Origin: JBJENW01 sp051880395
GTDB lineage: Bacteria; Bacillota; Clostridia; Lachnospirales; Lachnospiraceae
Length of the DNA stretch: 12,971 nucleotides
Assembly: GCA_051880395.1 (NCBI GenBank)
Contig: JBJENW010000166.1
Coordinates: 1-12,971 of the forward strand
Direction: 5' to 3'
This document shows, one piece after another, positions 1 through 7,454 of this stretch. Both the position numbers and the translations under genes were made by a program. Below the pieces are notes generated by a model. The model did not search any database and was not told where the DNA came from. It saw nothing but the letters and a program-made list of their open reading frames with translations. Positions within the stretch are counted from its first letter, which is position 1; every line of letters begins with the position of its first letter.

Positions 1-73
1 GATATTTTTCGCCCTCCAAAAAAGTAGTGGGTAGATGAACGTAGTGGTTAGCCCGACAAATAGAAATTTGGTC

Positions 74-102
74 TTGCATTTTTGGAAAAAACGTGCTACG
101 AT
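74..102 (+). promoter_or_regulatory. Extended -10 sigma-A-type promoter
   Basis: A -35-like TTGCAT (74-79) is followed by exactly 17 bases and the -10-like TACGAT (97-102). The -10 is preceded by TG with one intervening base (94-96), which makes it an extended -10. The predicted transcript would start near 109 and read through the structured region into the terminator at 222-257. Each hexamer matches consensus at about 4 of 6 positions. The call rests on the spacing, the extended element and the transcript-like sequence downstream. It is the best promoter seen ahead of the long + strand gene series. Confidence 0.55.
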
Positions 103-108
103 ATCGGA

Positions 109-257
109 AAGAAATATTTTGAATAGAATTTCGGTCCCGTAGCCGCGGGACGCGAGAAGATTGCCATTACCTACGGGCACCCCTTAGGGGAACTAGAGCT
201 TTATGCATTGAGAAGAGATATACTGCGTATAGCTTTGTTGCTGTACGCAGTTTTTTT
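109..257 (+). ncRNA. Candidate structured small RNA or operon leader
   Basis: This stretch lies between a promoter-like element and an intrinsic terminator and holds no convincing reading frame. A strong local hairpin pairs 131-139 with 146-155 (GTCCCG with CGGGAC, extended by TCG with CGA past one bulged G). A second is CCCC-TTA-GGGG at 180-190. A competing 7-bp pairing, CCCGTAG (136-142) with CTACGGG (171-177), excludes the first hairpin, so the RNA could take two folds. It could be a stand-alone regulatory RNA or an attenuator for the operon starting at 333. I compared it from memory with common riboswitches, tmRNA, RNase P and SRP RNA and did not recognise it. Confidence 0.5.
222..257 (+). 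terminator. Intrinsic transcription terminator
   Basis: A perfect 8-bp stem pairs ACTGCGTA (222-229) with TACGCAGT (244-251) around a 14-base loop and runs into a tract of seven T (251-257). It is 75 bases upstream of the first gene, so it either ends a separate small RNA or attenuates the operon. I saw no obvious anti-terminator sequence complementary to its 5' arm. Confidence 0.8.
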
Positions 258-317
258 GTACTTAAAAACAAACTTCTTTTATCAGTTGACCCAGCGTTTT
301 GCGCAATCAGGACGAGT

Positions 318-323
318 AGGAGG
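318..323 (+). promoter_or_regulatory. Ribosome binding site deciding the start at 333
   Basis: AGGAGG touches an in-frame ATG at 324, leaving no spacing, but sits 9 bases before the ATG at 333. The second ATG is therefore the likely start. Confidence 0.75.
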
Positions 324-332
324 ATGAATTTT

Positions 333-962
333 ATGGAAAAAAAAGAAACCGTTCAGATGAAAAAAACAACAATGAATCAGCTGCTAAAACTGGCAATTGA
401 CTTAAAGAACAGAGGGGAGGATGAAATCTGTTTTCAGTTATTGCAAGAATTGGCAGATACAGAAGATCCAAACGCAGTAAATAAGCTGGCATATTGCTAT
501 AACGAAGGAATCGGGACGGATCCGGATGAAGAAAAGGCGTTTGAATTAGCGAAACAAGCAGAGAAACTTGGAGCCGAGTGTGCAGGCGGAAATGTGGCGT
601 TTTGTTACTATGAAGGAAAAGGTGTTGATGTCGATTATGAAAAGGCTTTTCAACATGCCAACAAGGCAATCGAGGTTTACGAGAAAGATCCGAATGCACT
701 TCGCGTGTTAGGTCTCTGTTATGGATACGGTCATGGTGTAGTGCAGAATGTAGAGCGGGGAAAACAATTCCTTCAGGAAGCAATCGAGTTTTCTAATGAA
801 GGTGCACAGTGCCGTATAGCACAGAAGTGTTATGAAGAACTAGAAGCGTTTTTAGAAGAAACAAAAACGGATGCGAAACCAGAACCTGTGGCAAAGAAAG
901 AACAGATTACAGAAACATTGCGGACGTTACTCGGGCTTTTGGAAGACTGGGAAAAGGAATAA
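333..962 (+). CDS. Sel1-like repeat protein
   Basis: This is a 209-residue soluble protein with no signal peptide or membrane segment. About three Sel1-like repeats (SLR, a helical TPR-like solenoid of roughly 36 residues) occupy residues 46-155. Each shows the A-x-x-L/V-x-x-CY-x-x-G-x-G pattern followed by a KAF-type second helix: LAYCYNEGIG, VAFCYYEGKG and LGLCYGYGHG. A charged, proline-containing linker (about 172-190) leads to a short C-terminal helix. SLR proteins usually act as adaptors in protein complexes, so a scaffold role for the products encoded next to it is inferred. It is the first gene after the terminator at 257 and lies 23 bases before the next gene. I chose the ATG at 333 over 324 because of ribosome-binding-site spacing. 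Confidence 0.85.
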   Translation: MEKKETVQMKKTTMNQLLKLAIDLKNRGEDEICFQLLQELADTEDPNAVNKLAYCYNEGIGTDPDEEKAFELAKQAEKLGAECAGGNVAFCYYEGKGVDVDYEKAFQHANKAIEVYEKDPNALRVLGLCYGYGHGVVQNVERGKQFLQEAIEFSNEGAQCRIAQKCYEELEAFLEETKTDAKPEPVAKKEQITETLRTLLGLLEDWEKE

Positions 963-985
963 GTCGAAACGAAGGAGGTGCAAAT

Positions 986-1765
986 ATGCTAGCAGCATAT
1001 AATCGGTCACACGGAGTGTTTGGCAAAGCATTATATGAAAAAGACGCTGAAAAACTGCAGTCCATGCGGGAGATTTACGAAAAGGATCCGCAAGGGGCTA
1101 CCAAACAGTTGGTGCATGTCTTAAATATTTTTTCAAGAATTCAAGAGGACACCGAAGAGTTAACGGCAAGAGCTGAGATTTTGCTGGATGTACAGAAAGC
1201 ATGGAATCAACCGGTTTTGCAATGGGAAGGAGAGGTAGATTCGTTTTTGGGTTTCGATGTCATGCGGTATTTCGAGTCGAAAAAGGGAAATGCAGAAATT
1301 CTTTTGAAATTGCTGCCAAAAGAAAAAGAGGTTTCTTTTTCAACCGAAAATAATCTGAGCGGAGCAATTGCCCTGGTAGAAACTTGTCCTGAGCCATTTC
1401 AAAAAGGTCTCTGGAAATTTCATCCGTCTAATATGTCTTTTTTGAACAAACTCATGCAGATGGAGCACTGGAATCAGACCTTACAGACTGTTTCTGAATG
1501 TTGCCAATTGGATCAGATTGTAATGGTAAAAAACAAACTGTTGACGGAAACGATACAAAAAGCAATCTGTCGGATGAAAGAGCCGATCGGACAAAAACAA
1601 TTGGATGTTTTATGTAAAAAAATCAGTGCCCTTCCAGAATTATCAAAACAGGAGATGGAAGAAATAGAAAATTTACTAAAAGAAAGATATCAAAATGGAG
1701 AATGCTCGGATGCATTTTACATCCGCCTAAAAAAGGAGATGAGAAAATTATGCAAATGCCTTTAG
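986..1765 (+). CDS. Unrecognised helical protein of the AAA/VWA cluster
   Basis: I do not recognise this 259-residue protein. It is rich in Lys, Glu, Gln and Leu, looks almost entirely helical, and has no signal peptide, membrane span or catalytic motif. Cysteines are scattered, with a Cys-containing basic end (KLCKCL). The start is firm: GAAGGAGGTG lies just ahead of the ATG. The 3' end overlaps the next gene by 16 bases, which suggests translational coupling. Genes of this type beside MoxR-like ATPase and VWA genes often encode system-specific helical partners. A role as a subunit or adaptor of the AAA/VWA machine is inferred from position only. Confidence 0.75.
   Translation: MLAAYNRSHGVFGKALYEKDAEKLQSMREIYEKDPQGATKQLVHVLNIFSRIQEDTEELTARAEILLDVQKAWNQPVLQWEGEVDSFLGFDVMRYFESKKGNAEILLKLLPKEKEVSFSTENNLSGAIALVETCPEPFQKGLWKFHPSNMSFLNKLMQMEHWNQTLQTVSECCQLDQIVMVKNKLLTETIQKAICRMKEPIGQKQLDVLCKKISALPELSKQEMEEIENLLKERYQNGECSDAFYIRLKKEMRKLCKCL
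1734..1738 (+). promoter_or_regulatory. Ribosome binding site deciding the start at 1750
   Basis: AGGAG inside the end of the preceding gene is the only good Shine-Dalgarno element here and serves the ATG at 1750 (11-base spacing) or 1756 (17). The more upstream in-frame ATG at 1702 has no such site and would lengthen the overlap to 64 bases. Confidence 0.6.
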
Positions 1766-2235
1766 AACGCATGTTCACGATCGTAAAGCAAAAGGAATCT
1801 TTAAAAGAACAAATAGCATATTTAAAGGAGCATGAACTGTTTGGGGAACGAATGCTTGCCGTTGCACCGGCAAATAGAGATCACCAATACTATTTTCTGT
1901 ATGCGGGGGTGCCCGCCTGCTGTGTGCTTACCAAAGAGAACCAATTGTTGGATGTACTTTTGCAGGAAAAGTACTGCTCGCTGGAAGGAGAGCGCTATGA
2001 ATATCTGAATGACACCAGAATGGCAGCCAAAAGCGATGTGCTTGCGATTGTCGATTTACAGTTACATACAGCGGAACAGATGTCTGGCTGTATGACTGCC
2101 AAGTTAATCGGAAAAATCGTATGGCACCGCGAAATCTGTGATCCTATCAACCTTTCCCAAGAGGATATGCGAATGATGCGGGAATGGGAAGAAAAAATGA
2201 AATACTGGAGGCGTATGCATGACAGTCTGGAATAA
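1750..2235 (+). CDS. Unrecognised small protein of the AAA/VWA cluster
   Basis: This protein of about 161 residues matches no family I know. The N-terminal half is helical and charged. The middle has a beta-rich, cysteine-containing patch (YYFLYAGVPACCVL), and the C-terminus is a charged helix rich in Met, Glu and Trp. There is no signal peptide or membrane segment. It overlaps the preceding gene by 16 bases and the following VWA gene by 17, so the three are probably translated in coupled fashion and made in fixed proportion. The start at 1750 gives the best ribosome-binding-site spacing; 1756 is also possible. A partner role for the VWA or AAA+ protein is an inference from this tight linkage. 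Confidence 0.7.
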   Translation: MQMPLERMFTIVKQKESLKEQIAYLKEHELFGERMLAVAPANRDHQYYFLYAGVPACCVLTKENQLLDVLLQEKYCSLEGERYEYLNDTRMAAKSDVLAIVDLQLHTAEQMSGCMTAKLIGKIVWHREICDPINLSQEDMRMMREWEEKMKYWRRMHDSLE

Positions 2236-3625
2236 AATATGGGAAAAGTACCGGGATTTCGAGCCATATTATGCCTGTGTGCTGCAGCCACTCATTCCGC
2301 TGGCAGATGAAGAAGAAAAATTCCTCTGCTCTACGGATGGCAAGTATTTGTTTTATCACCCCAAACGTCTGGAGGTTGTATGGAAGCATCCTAAGAACTG
2401 GAGCTGGATGGTGGCATCACTGAATCATTTGGCACTGCATCTTTTGCAGGGAGACATCGCAACGGCTGCACGCGGGGTGGTAGATACGGACTTGTTTAAT
2501 CTTGCGGCGGAACTTTCGGTAGACCGGCAGCAGAACGGGATTCCAAATCGAAGTGGAAAGCTGCAGGAATTTCTGAAAAAAACAGAAGCCCTGCAGCCGT
2601 ATTTAAGCACGGCGGAGTGGTACAAACTTTTGGATGAGTGGAATGTCGATGGTGCCTTGCAGCCACGCGAAAATTTTAAAGAAATTCAGATGGATGACCA
2701 TTCCTGCTGGTATCGGATGCGGCTATCCGCAAGACAGCAGGAGGCGGGCGGCAATGGAACACATTCGCCACAACCAAATCACATGCAACAGCAAAAAGGG
2801 CTGGTTGAAAAGAAACAGCAGGATGAACAGCAAAAGGAAGAAAATGACAAAAATAAGACAAAGCAGAATAGCCGTGATACAAGGGATAACAAGGAACAGC
2901 ACTACTATGAGAAGAACAGACAAGAACAGCGCAGACAACCCAATGACGGGCTTTTGGATTGCCGACAAGGAGCGAATGATTCTGACCAAACAGAACAACT
3001 TCGATGTGCCAAAACCCCACCGAAAAATTTCTATGATGTGATGCGGCAGCATTTGCGGTGGGTGGAAGCGGAAAATAAAGCGGAAGAAATCGATTATCGT
3101 CTATACGGTTATGCACAGGAACTTTATGGAGACACATTATTGTGTGAACCGCCGGAAGAAGGATTAGAACAGGTCATACGTCGCATCGCGATTGCCATTG
3201 ACGTGTCGGGCAGCTGTAGCGATTGCTATCCGGAGTTTTTAAAAGACGTTTTTGATTTTTTACAGAAAGCAGAGGAGACGGAGCTGAAATTAGAATTGTA
3301 TTTGCTGTTCATCGACACCAGGATACAAAAAGAGGTTTTGATTCAAAGCTTCACAGACTTTGAAAAAATATTGAAAGAAAAAATTACAGGATTTGGCGGA
3401 ACCGATTTTTGTCCGCTGCAGGAATGGAGCAATGCGCTGGATGTGCCATTGGAAGCCTTGTTTGTATTTACAGACGGCTTTGCAGATTTTCCGGAAACAG
3501 CACCGGATTATAAGTATTATCTAGTCATGAGACCGGAGGATATCGATGATATAGAAAATGCATCATACATGGATCTGCCTGCCTATGCAGAGATTTTGAA
3601 ATTGGAGGAAGAAACATGCGTTTAG
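2219..3625 (+). CDS. VWA-domain protein with degenerate metallopeptidase-like N-terminus (DUF2201-type)
   Basis: This 468-residue protein has three parts. Residues about 1-145 resemble the putative metallopeptidase domain found ahead of VWA-like domains (DUF2201_N), including a downstream segment of the form D-x-x-L-F-N-L-A-A-E. Residues about 171-265 are a hydrophilic Gln/Lys/Asn/Glu-rich linker. Residues about 320-460 form a VWA fold with an apparently complete metal-ion-dependent adhesion site: DVSGS (D328, S330, S332), T395 in GFGGTDF and D419 in FTDG. In the N-terminal domain the expected HExxH is HLALH (70-74), so the catalytic Glu is absent and peptidase activity is unlikely. VWA proteins of this kind pair with MoxR-like ATPases, and such an ATPase gene follows with a 10-base overlap. 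The start has GGAGG at 7-base spacing. Confidence 0.85.
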   Translation: MTVWNKIWEKYRDFEPYYACVLQPLIPLADEEEKFLCSTDGKYLFYHPKRLEVVWKHPKNWSWMVASLNHLALHLLQGDIATAARGVVDTDLFNLAAELSVDRQQNGIPNRSGKLQEFLKKTEALQPYLSTAEWYKLLDEWNVDGALQPRENFKEIQMDDHSCWYRMRLSARQQEAGGNGTHSPQPNHMQQQKGLVEKKQQDEQQKEENDKNKTKQNSRDTRDNKEQHYYEKNRQEQRRQPNDGLLDCRQGANDSDQTEQLRCAKTPPKNFYDVMRQHLRWVEAENKAEEIDYRLYGYAQELYGDTLLCEPPEEGLEQVIRRIAIAIDVSGSCSDCYPEFLKDVFDFLQKAEETELKLELYLLFIDTRIQKEVLIQSFTDFEKILKEKITGFGGTDFCPLQEWSNALDVPLEALFVFTDGFADFPETAPDYKYYLVMRPEDIDDIENASYMDLPAYAEILKLEEETCV

Positions 3626-4845
3626 AGAAAACAAAAAAAACATTTTCGGGAGAAACCTATACGGTGGACAGTGCAAAAACGGAGATTTCGCATATTGTCA
3701 CGCAATACCTTCAGAAAAAAGAAGACGGCAGCTATAAAATGGATAAAAACGATCAGCGTCCAATTTATTTGATCGGTGAACCGGGAATCGGAAAAACAGA
3801 ACTGGCAAAAATGATTGCACACGAATTTGGTCTTGGCATTGTCACGTACGATATGACAACCCTGACTCGCTCGAATGTCGTTGGCATGCCGGTGATCCAT
3901 ACAGTAAACGGTATGGAAGCCACAGAAAATACAATGTCCGAAGTACTGATGGAAGTACACAAACAGATCGAGGCGGGAAAAACAGAGGGAATCCTTTTGC
4001 TTGACGAATTCAACTGCTGCTCGGAACTACTTCTGCCGATGGCATTGCAGTTTCTGCAAAAAAAAGTGCTGGGAAACCATGAACTGCCGGATGGATGGGT
4101 GATTCTGTTATGCGGCAATCCGCAGGACCGGGTGTATAATCGTTCAGCGAGAAGTTTTGATGTCGCGATTCTTGACCGGGTGCGCATCTTGTACATGGAA
4201 CCGGATGTGGAATCCTTTTTGGCGTATCTGAACAAAAAGCAGAAACATATGTGTGTGTATCTGTATCTGCAGCAGCATCCGGATGACTTGAACCGCTGTG
4301 AGAAAAAAGACGGAAGTTCGGAAGCAGCATACACGACACCGCGTGCGTGGGCGCAGCTCGCGGATACCCTTAGCGACTGGGAGGAACAGGGCTGGCAGGT
4401 GACTCGCGGCCTGATTCAACAGTACATACACGATGACCGCGTCGTACAGTCATTTTTTACCTTTTACGATCTGTGTCATGACGAATCTTTGTTTACGCTG
4501 TTGGAAGATGCGGTCGAAAACGGAAAGATCAATCCGCTCGTAGAACAGCTGAAAGAGAACAAAAAGCAGGCATTTTTAGTTCTTCCGTGGATGGATACGC
4601 GTACGCATGAGATTGCAGAAACCTTTCAAAAGCGAAAGACAAAAAAGGAGATCAAGCGGATGGATCACGCCATCGATTTAATGATGATGAGTGAGAATGC
4701 AGCGGCAAGAGAAGTATTCGAGCGCAGACTGCTCTTACTTCCGGAGTTGTTTGATATGGCAGAAAAAGCGCCGGACAGTCTGGTGGCAAAAGTATTGTCG
4801 CACCGGGCAGAGCTGTCCTACACGATGGATTTTCGAAAGGAGTGA
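3616..4845 (+). CDS. MoxR-like AAA+ ATPase
   Basis: This 409-residue cytoplasmic ATPase carries Walker A GEPGIGKT (54-61), Walker B ILLLDE (126-131), a sensor-1 Asn in LLCGNP (N168) and LDR (186-188), which is the usual place of an arginine-finger-like residue. The order and spacing fit the AAA+ MoxR group. Those proteins commonly work with VWA partners as remodelling or chaperone machines. The C-terminal 200 residues are helical and specific to this protein. It overlaps the VWA gene by 10 bases, with GGAGG (3604-3608) 7 bases before the ATG, and its TGA ends 6 bases before the next start. Joint action with the upstream VWA protein is strongly suggested. The client (RNA enzyme or ribonucleoprotein) is unknown. 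Confidence 0.9.
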   Translation: MRLEKTKKTFSGETYTVDSAKTEISHIVTQYLQKKEDGSYKMDKNDQRPIYLIGEPGIGKTELAKMIAHEFGLGIVTYDMTTLTRSNVVGMPVIHTVNGMEATENTMSEVLMEVHKQIEAGKTEGILLLDEFNCCSELLLPMALQFLQKKVLGNHELPDGWVILLCGNPQDRVYNRSARSFDVAILDRVRILYMEPDVESFLAYLNKKQKHMCVYLYLQQHPDDLNRCEKKDGSSEAAYTTPRAWAQLADTLSDWEEQGWQVTRGLIQQYIHDDRVVQSFFTFYDLCHDESLFTLLEDAVENGKINPLVEQLKENKKQAFLVLPWMDTRTHEIAETFQKRKTKKEIKRMDHAIDLMMMSENAAAREVFERRLLLLPELFDMAEKAPDSLVAKVLSHRAELSYTMDFRKE

Positions 4846-4851
4846 AGATAG

Positions 4852-5523
4852 ATGGAACAGGAAACAGGGAGCGTAAAGATGCGTTTCGGAAAAAACTGGC
4901 GAGAAGTATCTGCCAGAGAGTTGGAGGATCTGTTGGAACAATTGGAGTGTCTGGGCATTGAGCTTGGCGGCGGGTGCAGAGAGTACGAGGGAAGTGAATC
5001 TTTGGAGCATATGGAACGCCTGTGTCAGATTTTCGCAGAATTGACATCGTATGGAACTGTTGTGAGAGAGATTTTGTGGAATTATAAACAACAAACGATG
5101 ATCGGGGAGAAAGATGTGATTTCGATGCTTCGCTACGAGTATGACTATCGCAGAAAAGAGTGGTTCTGGCAAAACAGATGGCCTTATTTAGCAATGCAGA
5201 GGCGGTTTAACCAGCATAGAATAACCATTCAGGATGAATACAAAAGTTTTACGGATGAGCGTGAGATTCCATACGATCTGGCCTGTGAGATGATGAACAT
5301 CGTAAACACCAATTCTTCCTGCATTTTGCGATTCGGTAAAGAAGTACCGCGTATAAGAAGAACTGATTTAAAAGAAGCGTATGAAAGCTGCATGGAAAAA
5401 TCGGAGTTTTCCATCGTCTCGCTACTGAAGGAATCTTCTTTGTCCGATGTGGTGCAGGCAGATGATTCCTGTGACGGTGTCTGGGTAGATTTAGAAGGCG
5501 AAACCATCCGAGTGATGGCGTAA
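4852..5523 (+). CDS. Unrecognised protein between AAA+ ATPase and RNA ligase
   Basis: I do not recognise this 223-residue protein. It looks mostly helical with many aromatic and charged residues in the middle (YDYRRKEWFWQNRWPYL), which would suit a nucleic-acid or protein interface, though this is not diagnostic. The C-terminus is acidic and appears beta-rich (CDGVWVDLEGETIRV). No signal peptide, membrane span or known catalytic motif is visible. AAGGAG at 4837-4842 gives a 9-base spacing. It lies 6 bases after the ATPase gene and 15 before the RNA ligase gene, so it bridges the AAA/VWA block and the RNA repair enzymes. It may connect the two functionally. Confidence 0.75.
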   Translation: MEQETGSVKMRFGKNWREVSARELEDLLEQLECLGIELGGGCREYEGSESLEHMERLCQIFAELTSYGTVVREILWNYKQQTMIGEKDVISMLRYEYDYRRKEWFWQNRWPYLAMQRRFNQHRITIQDEYKSFTDEREIPYDLACEMMNIVNTNSSCILRFGKEVPRIRRTDLKEAYESCMEKSEFSIVSLLKESSLSDVVQADDSCDGVWVDLEGETIRVMA

Positions 5524-5538
5524 GAAAGGAGAATACAT

Positions 5539-6630
5539 ATGGGAAGAACATTAGCACATATAGAAAAGATTGAGTGGATCGAGCCGATTCCACGCAAAGA
5601 CCGCATCGCGCTGGCAGGGGTGCTGGGCTGGACGGTCATTGTCAACAAAGATGAGTACAATGTTGGAGACAACTGCGTCTTTTGCGAGATCGATAGTGTG
5701 TTTCCGGAAAAACCGGAATATGAATTTTTGAGAAAAAGAAAATTTCGCATTAAAACGATGAAAATGGGCGGGGTGTTAAGCCAGGGGATCTGTTTCCCCT
5801 TGAGTGTACTCCCGAAAGGATCGTACAAAATCGGCGATGACGTGACGGAACTGATGGGTATCACGCAGTTTGAAGGAACGATGGATCAGGAAGAACAGCC
5901 ATCAAAAGAACGTGAAGCACAACCGAAAAAAAAGTACCCAAAGTTTTTGATGAAACAGCAATGGTTTCGCAATTGGGTCACACCAAAGAAACAGACACAG
6001 GGTTTTCCATCTTTCATCGCAAAAACAGATGAGCAGCGGGTACAGAACGTCCCGTATGTGTTGAAGATGGACTGCAAATGGGTGGCGACGGAAAAGGTGG
6101 ACGGACAGTCAGGATCCTTTACGCTGCAACGCGTGAAAGGCAGACATTTCTGGAACAAAGATACCTTTGATTTTGCAGTTTGTTCGCGCAATCTCAGGCT
6201 TCCGAAAAAGAATGATTCCTCCTACTGGAGCGTCGCACAAACCTATCATATCAAAGAAGTGCTGCAAAATCTGATCGGGGAACAGGAATGGGTTGCCATC
6301 CAGGGAGAATGCGTTGCTCCGAACGTTCAAAAGAACAAATACAAAGTAACAGAGCCGGACTTGTATGTATTTAATCTGATCTATCCGGAGGGGAGAGTCG
6401 GATCTATCAAAGCAAAGAAGATCGTAGAAGAACAGGGATTGAAATTTGTACCGATTATTGAGACAGACGTGGAACTGAAAGGAAAGAGCGTTGCGGACGT
6501 TCTCGCTTACGCAGATGGAAAAAGCCAGTTGTATGATACGCTGCGCGAAGGTATCGTATTTCGAAATGTGGATGGAACACAGTCCTTTAAGGCGGTAAGC
6601 CCGGAGTTTTTGATCAAGCATAACGAATAG
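5539..6630 (+). CDS. RNA ligase, DRB0094/Rnl5-type (TIGR02306-like)
   Basis: This 363-residue ligase has the layout of the Deinococcus DraRnl (Rnl5) family. An OB-like N-terminal domain (about 1-110) contains the family phrases GWTVIV, DSVFPE, RIKT and SQGI. A nucleotidyltransferase domain follows after a Lys/Gln-rich linker. All core motifs are present: motif I KVDG with Lys186 as the adenylated residue, SRNLR (216-220), motif III around GEC (256-258), motif IV EGIVFR (337-342) and motif V around K351 (SFKAVS). Family members seal 3'-OH/5'-phosphate nicks in RNA-containing duplexes using ATP. The length is normal and no key residue is missing, so it should be active. AAAGGAG sits 7 bases before the ATG. 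It is followed directly by the Thg1-like gene, a pairing that suggests rebuilding and then sealing of RNA ends. Confidence 0.9.
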   Translation: MGRTLAHIEKIEWIEPIPRKDRIALAGVLGWTVIVNKDEYNVGDNCVFCEIDSVFPEKPEYEFLRKRKFRIKTMKMGGVLSQGICFPLSVLPKGSYKIGDDVTELMGITQFEGTMDQEEQPSKEREAQPKKKYPKFLMKQQWFRNWVTPKKQTQGFPSFIAKTDEQRVQNVPYVLKMDCKWVATEKVDGQSGSFTLQRVKGRHFWNKDTFDFAVCSRNLRLPKKNDSSYWSVAQTYHIKEVLQNLIGEQEWVAIQGECVAPNVQKNKYKVTEPDLYVFNLIYPEGRVGSIKAKKIVEEQGLKFVPIIETDVELKGKSVADVLAYADGKSQLYDTLREGIVFRNVDGTQSFKAVSPEFLIKHNE

Positions 6631-6635
6631 TGGAA

Positions 6636-6641
6636 AAGGAG
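6636..6641 (+). promoter_or_regulatory. Ribosome binding site deciding the start at 6648
   Basis: AAGGAG is 6 bases before the ATG at 6648. An in-frame GTG at 6630 overlaps the ligase stop codon but lacks its own site, so 6648 is preferred. Confidence 0.7.
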
Positions 6642-6647
6642 ATTGCA

Positions 6648-7454
6648 ATGGGAAATAAAAAAATGCAGAGAGACGATTTGGGCAACCGTATGAAAGGAAA
6701 CTACGAAACAATTCCAAAAATCCGGCTGATGCGTCGGACACCGGTCATTATCCGGATTGACGGAAAAGCATTTCACACACTGACCAAAGGTTTTCGCAGA
6801 CCATTTGATCCGGTTCTGATGAAAACCATGCAGCAGACGATGTTATATTTGTGCGAAAACATCCAGGGATGTGTGCTGGGTTACTGCCAGTCGGATGAAA
6901 TTTCGCTGGTGCTGATCGATTATCAGAGATTCACCTCCAGCGGCTGGTTCGATTACGAAATTCAAAAGATGGTATCCGTTTCCGCCAGCATGGCAACGAT
7001 GGAGTTTAACCGTAGATTTCGGGAGAATGCAGAAGCGGCAAAGGAGGAGGCAGCAAATAAAGAAGATTCTGTGTTTAAGGCTTATGAGCATGCAATGCAG
7101 ATTGGGGCGATGTTTGATTCGAGAGTTTTCAATATTCCGAAGGAGGAGGTCACCAATTATGTGTACTGGCGCCAGATTGATGCCAGCCGAAACAGTGTGC
7201 AGATGGTCGGACAGGCGAACTTCAGTCAAAAAGAATTGCACTGCAAATCCTCAAGTGACATTCAGGATATGCTGATGCTGCAAAAGGGAATCAACTGGAA
7301 TGACTATTTGACAGTGGAAAAACGTGGCTGTTGTGCAGTGAAAAATAAGAGCGATGAATCGGAGCGCAACTGGGTGATCGATACAGAGATTCCAATTTTC
7401 AAAGGAGAGGACAGAGCGTATATCGAAGAGCTGATTTATGTAGGAGAAGTTTAA
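6648..7454 (+). CDS. Thg1-like protein (tRNA-His guanylyltransferase family, 3'-5' polymerase)
   Basis: This 268-residue protein belongs to the Thg1/Thg1-like (TLP) family, which adds nucleotides to RNA 5' ends in the 3'-to-5' direction. Bacterial TLPs typically repair 5'-truncated tRNAs in a templated way. Visible signatures are RIDGKAFHTLTKG (36-48) with metal ligand D38, CQSDEISLVL (80-89) with the second carboxylates D83 and E84, FDSRVFN (156-162) and the WRQIDASRNS stretch (174-183). A variable charged insert (about 124-145) lies between the palm segments. The core is intact and the length is normal. The gene starts 17 bases after the ligase gene. Its stop codon forms the base of the long RNA hairpin that follows. 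The substrate may be tRNA or the local hairpin RNA; the sequence does not say which. Confidence 0.9.
   Translation: MGNKKMQRDDLGNRMKGNYETIPKIRLMRRTPVIIRIDGKAFHTLTKGFRRPFDPVLMKTMQQTMLYLCENIQGCVLGYCQSDEISLVLIDYQRFTSSGWFDYEIQKMVSVSASMATMEFNRRFRENAEAAKEEAANKEDSVFKAYEHAMQIGAMFDSRVFNIPKEEVTNYVYWRQIDASRNSVQMVGQANFSQKELHCKSSSDIQDMLMLQKGINWNDYLTVEKRGCCAVKNKSDESERNWVIDTEIPIFKGEDRAYIEELIYVGEV

Noticed and set aside
130..190. The leader hairpins as the end of an IS605-type element or an omega-RNA.
   Set aside because: The stems superficially resemble such ends, but there is no TnpB or TnpA reading frame or clear coding remnant next to them.
299..306. Palindrome TTGCGCAA as an operator, next to a TTGAC -35-like element at 286-290.
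   Set aside because: No -10 hexamer follows at a usable distance, and an 8-base palindrome alone is weak evidence.
127..327. An open frame through the structured leader region.
   Set aside because: It lacks a credible start and ribosome binding site, runs through the hairpins and terminator, and its translation matches no family I know.
2634..3041. A + strand frame of 135 codons within the VWA gene.
   Set aside because: It coincides with the low-complexity Gln/Lys linker of the real gene in another frame and has no independent support.
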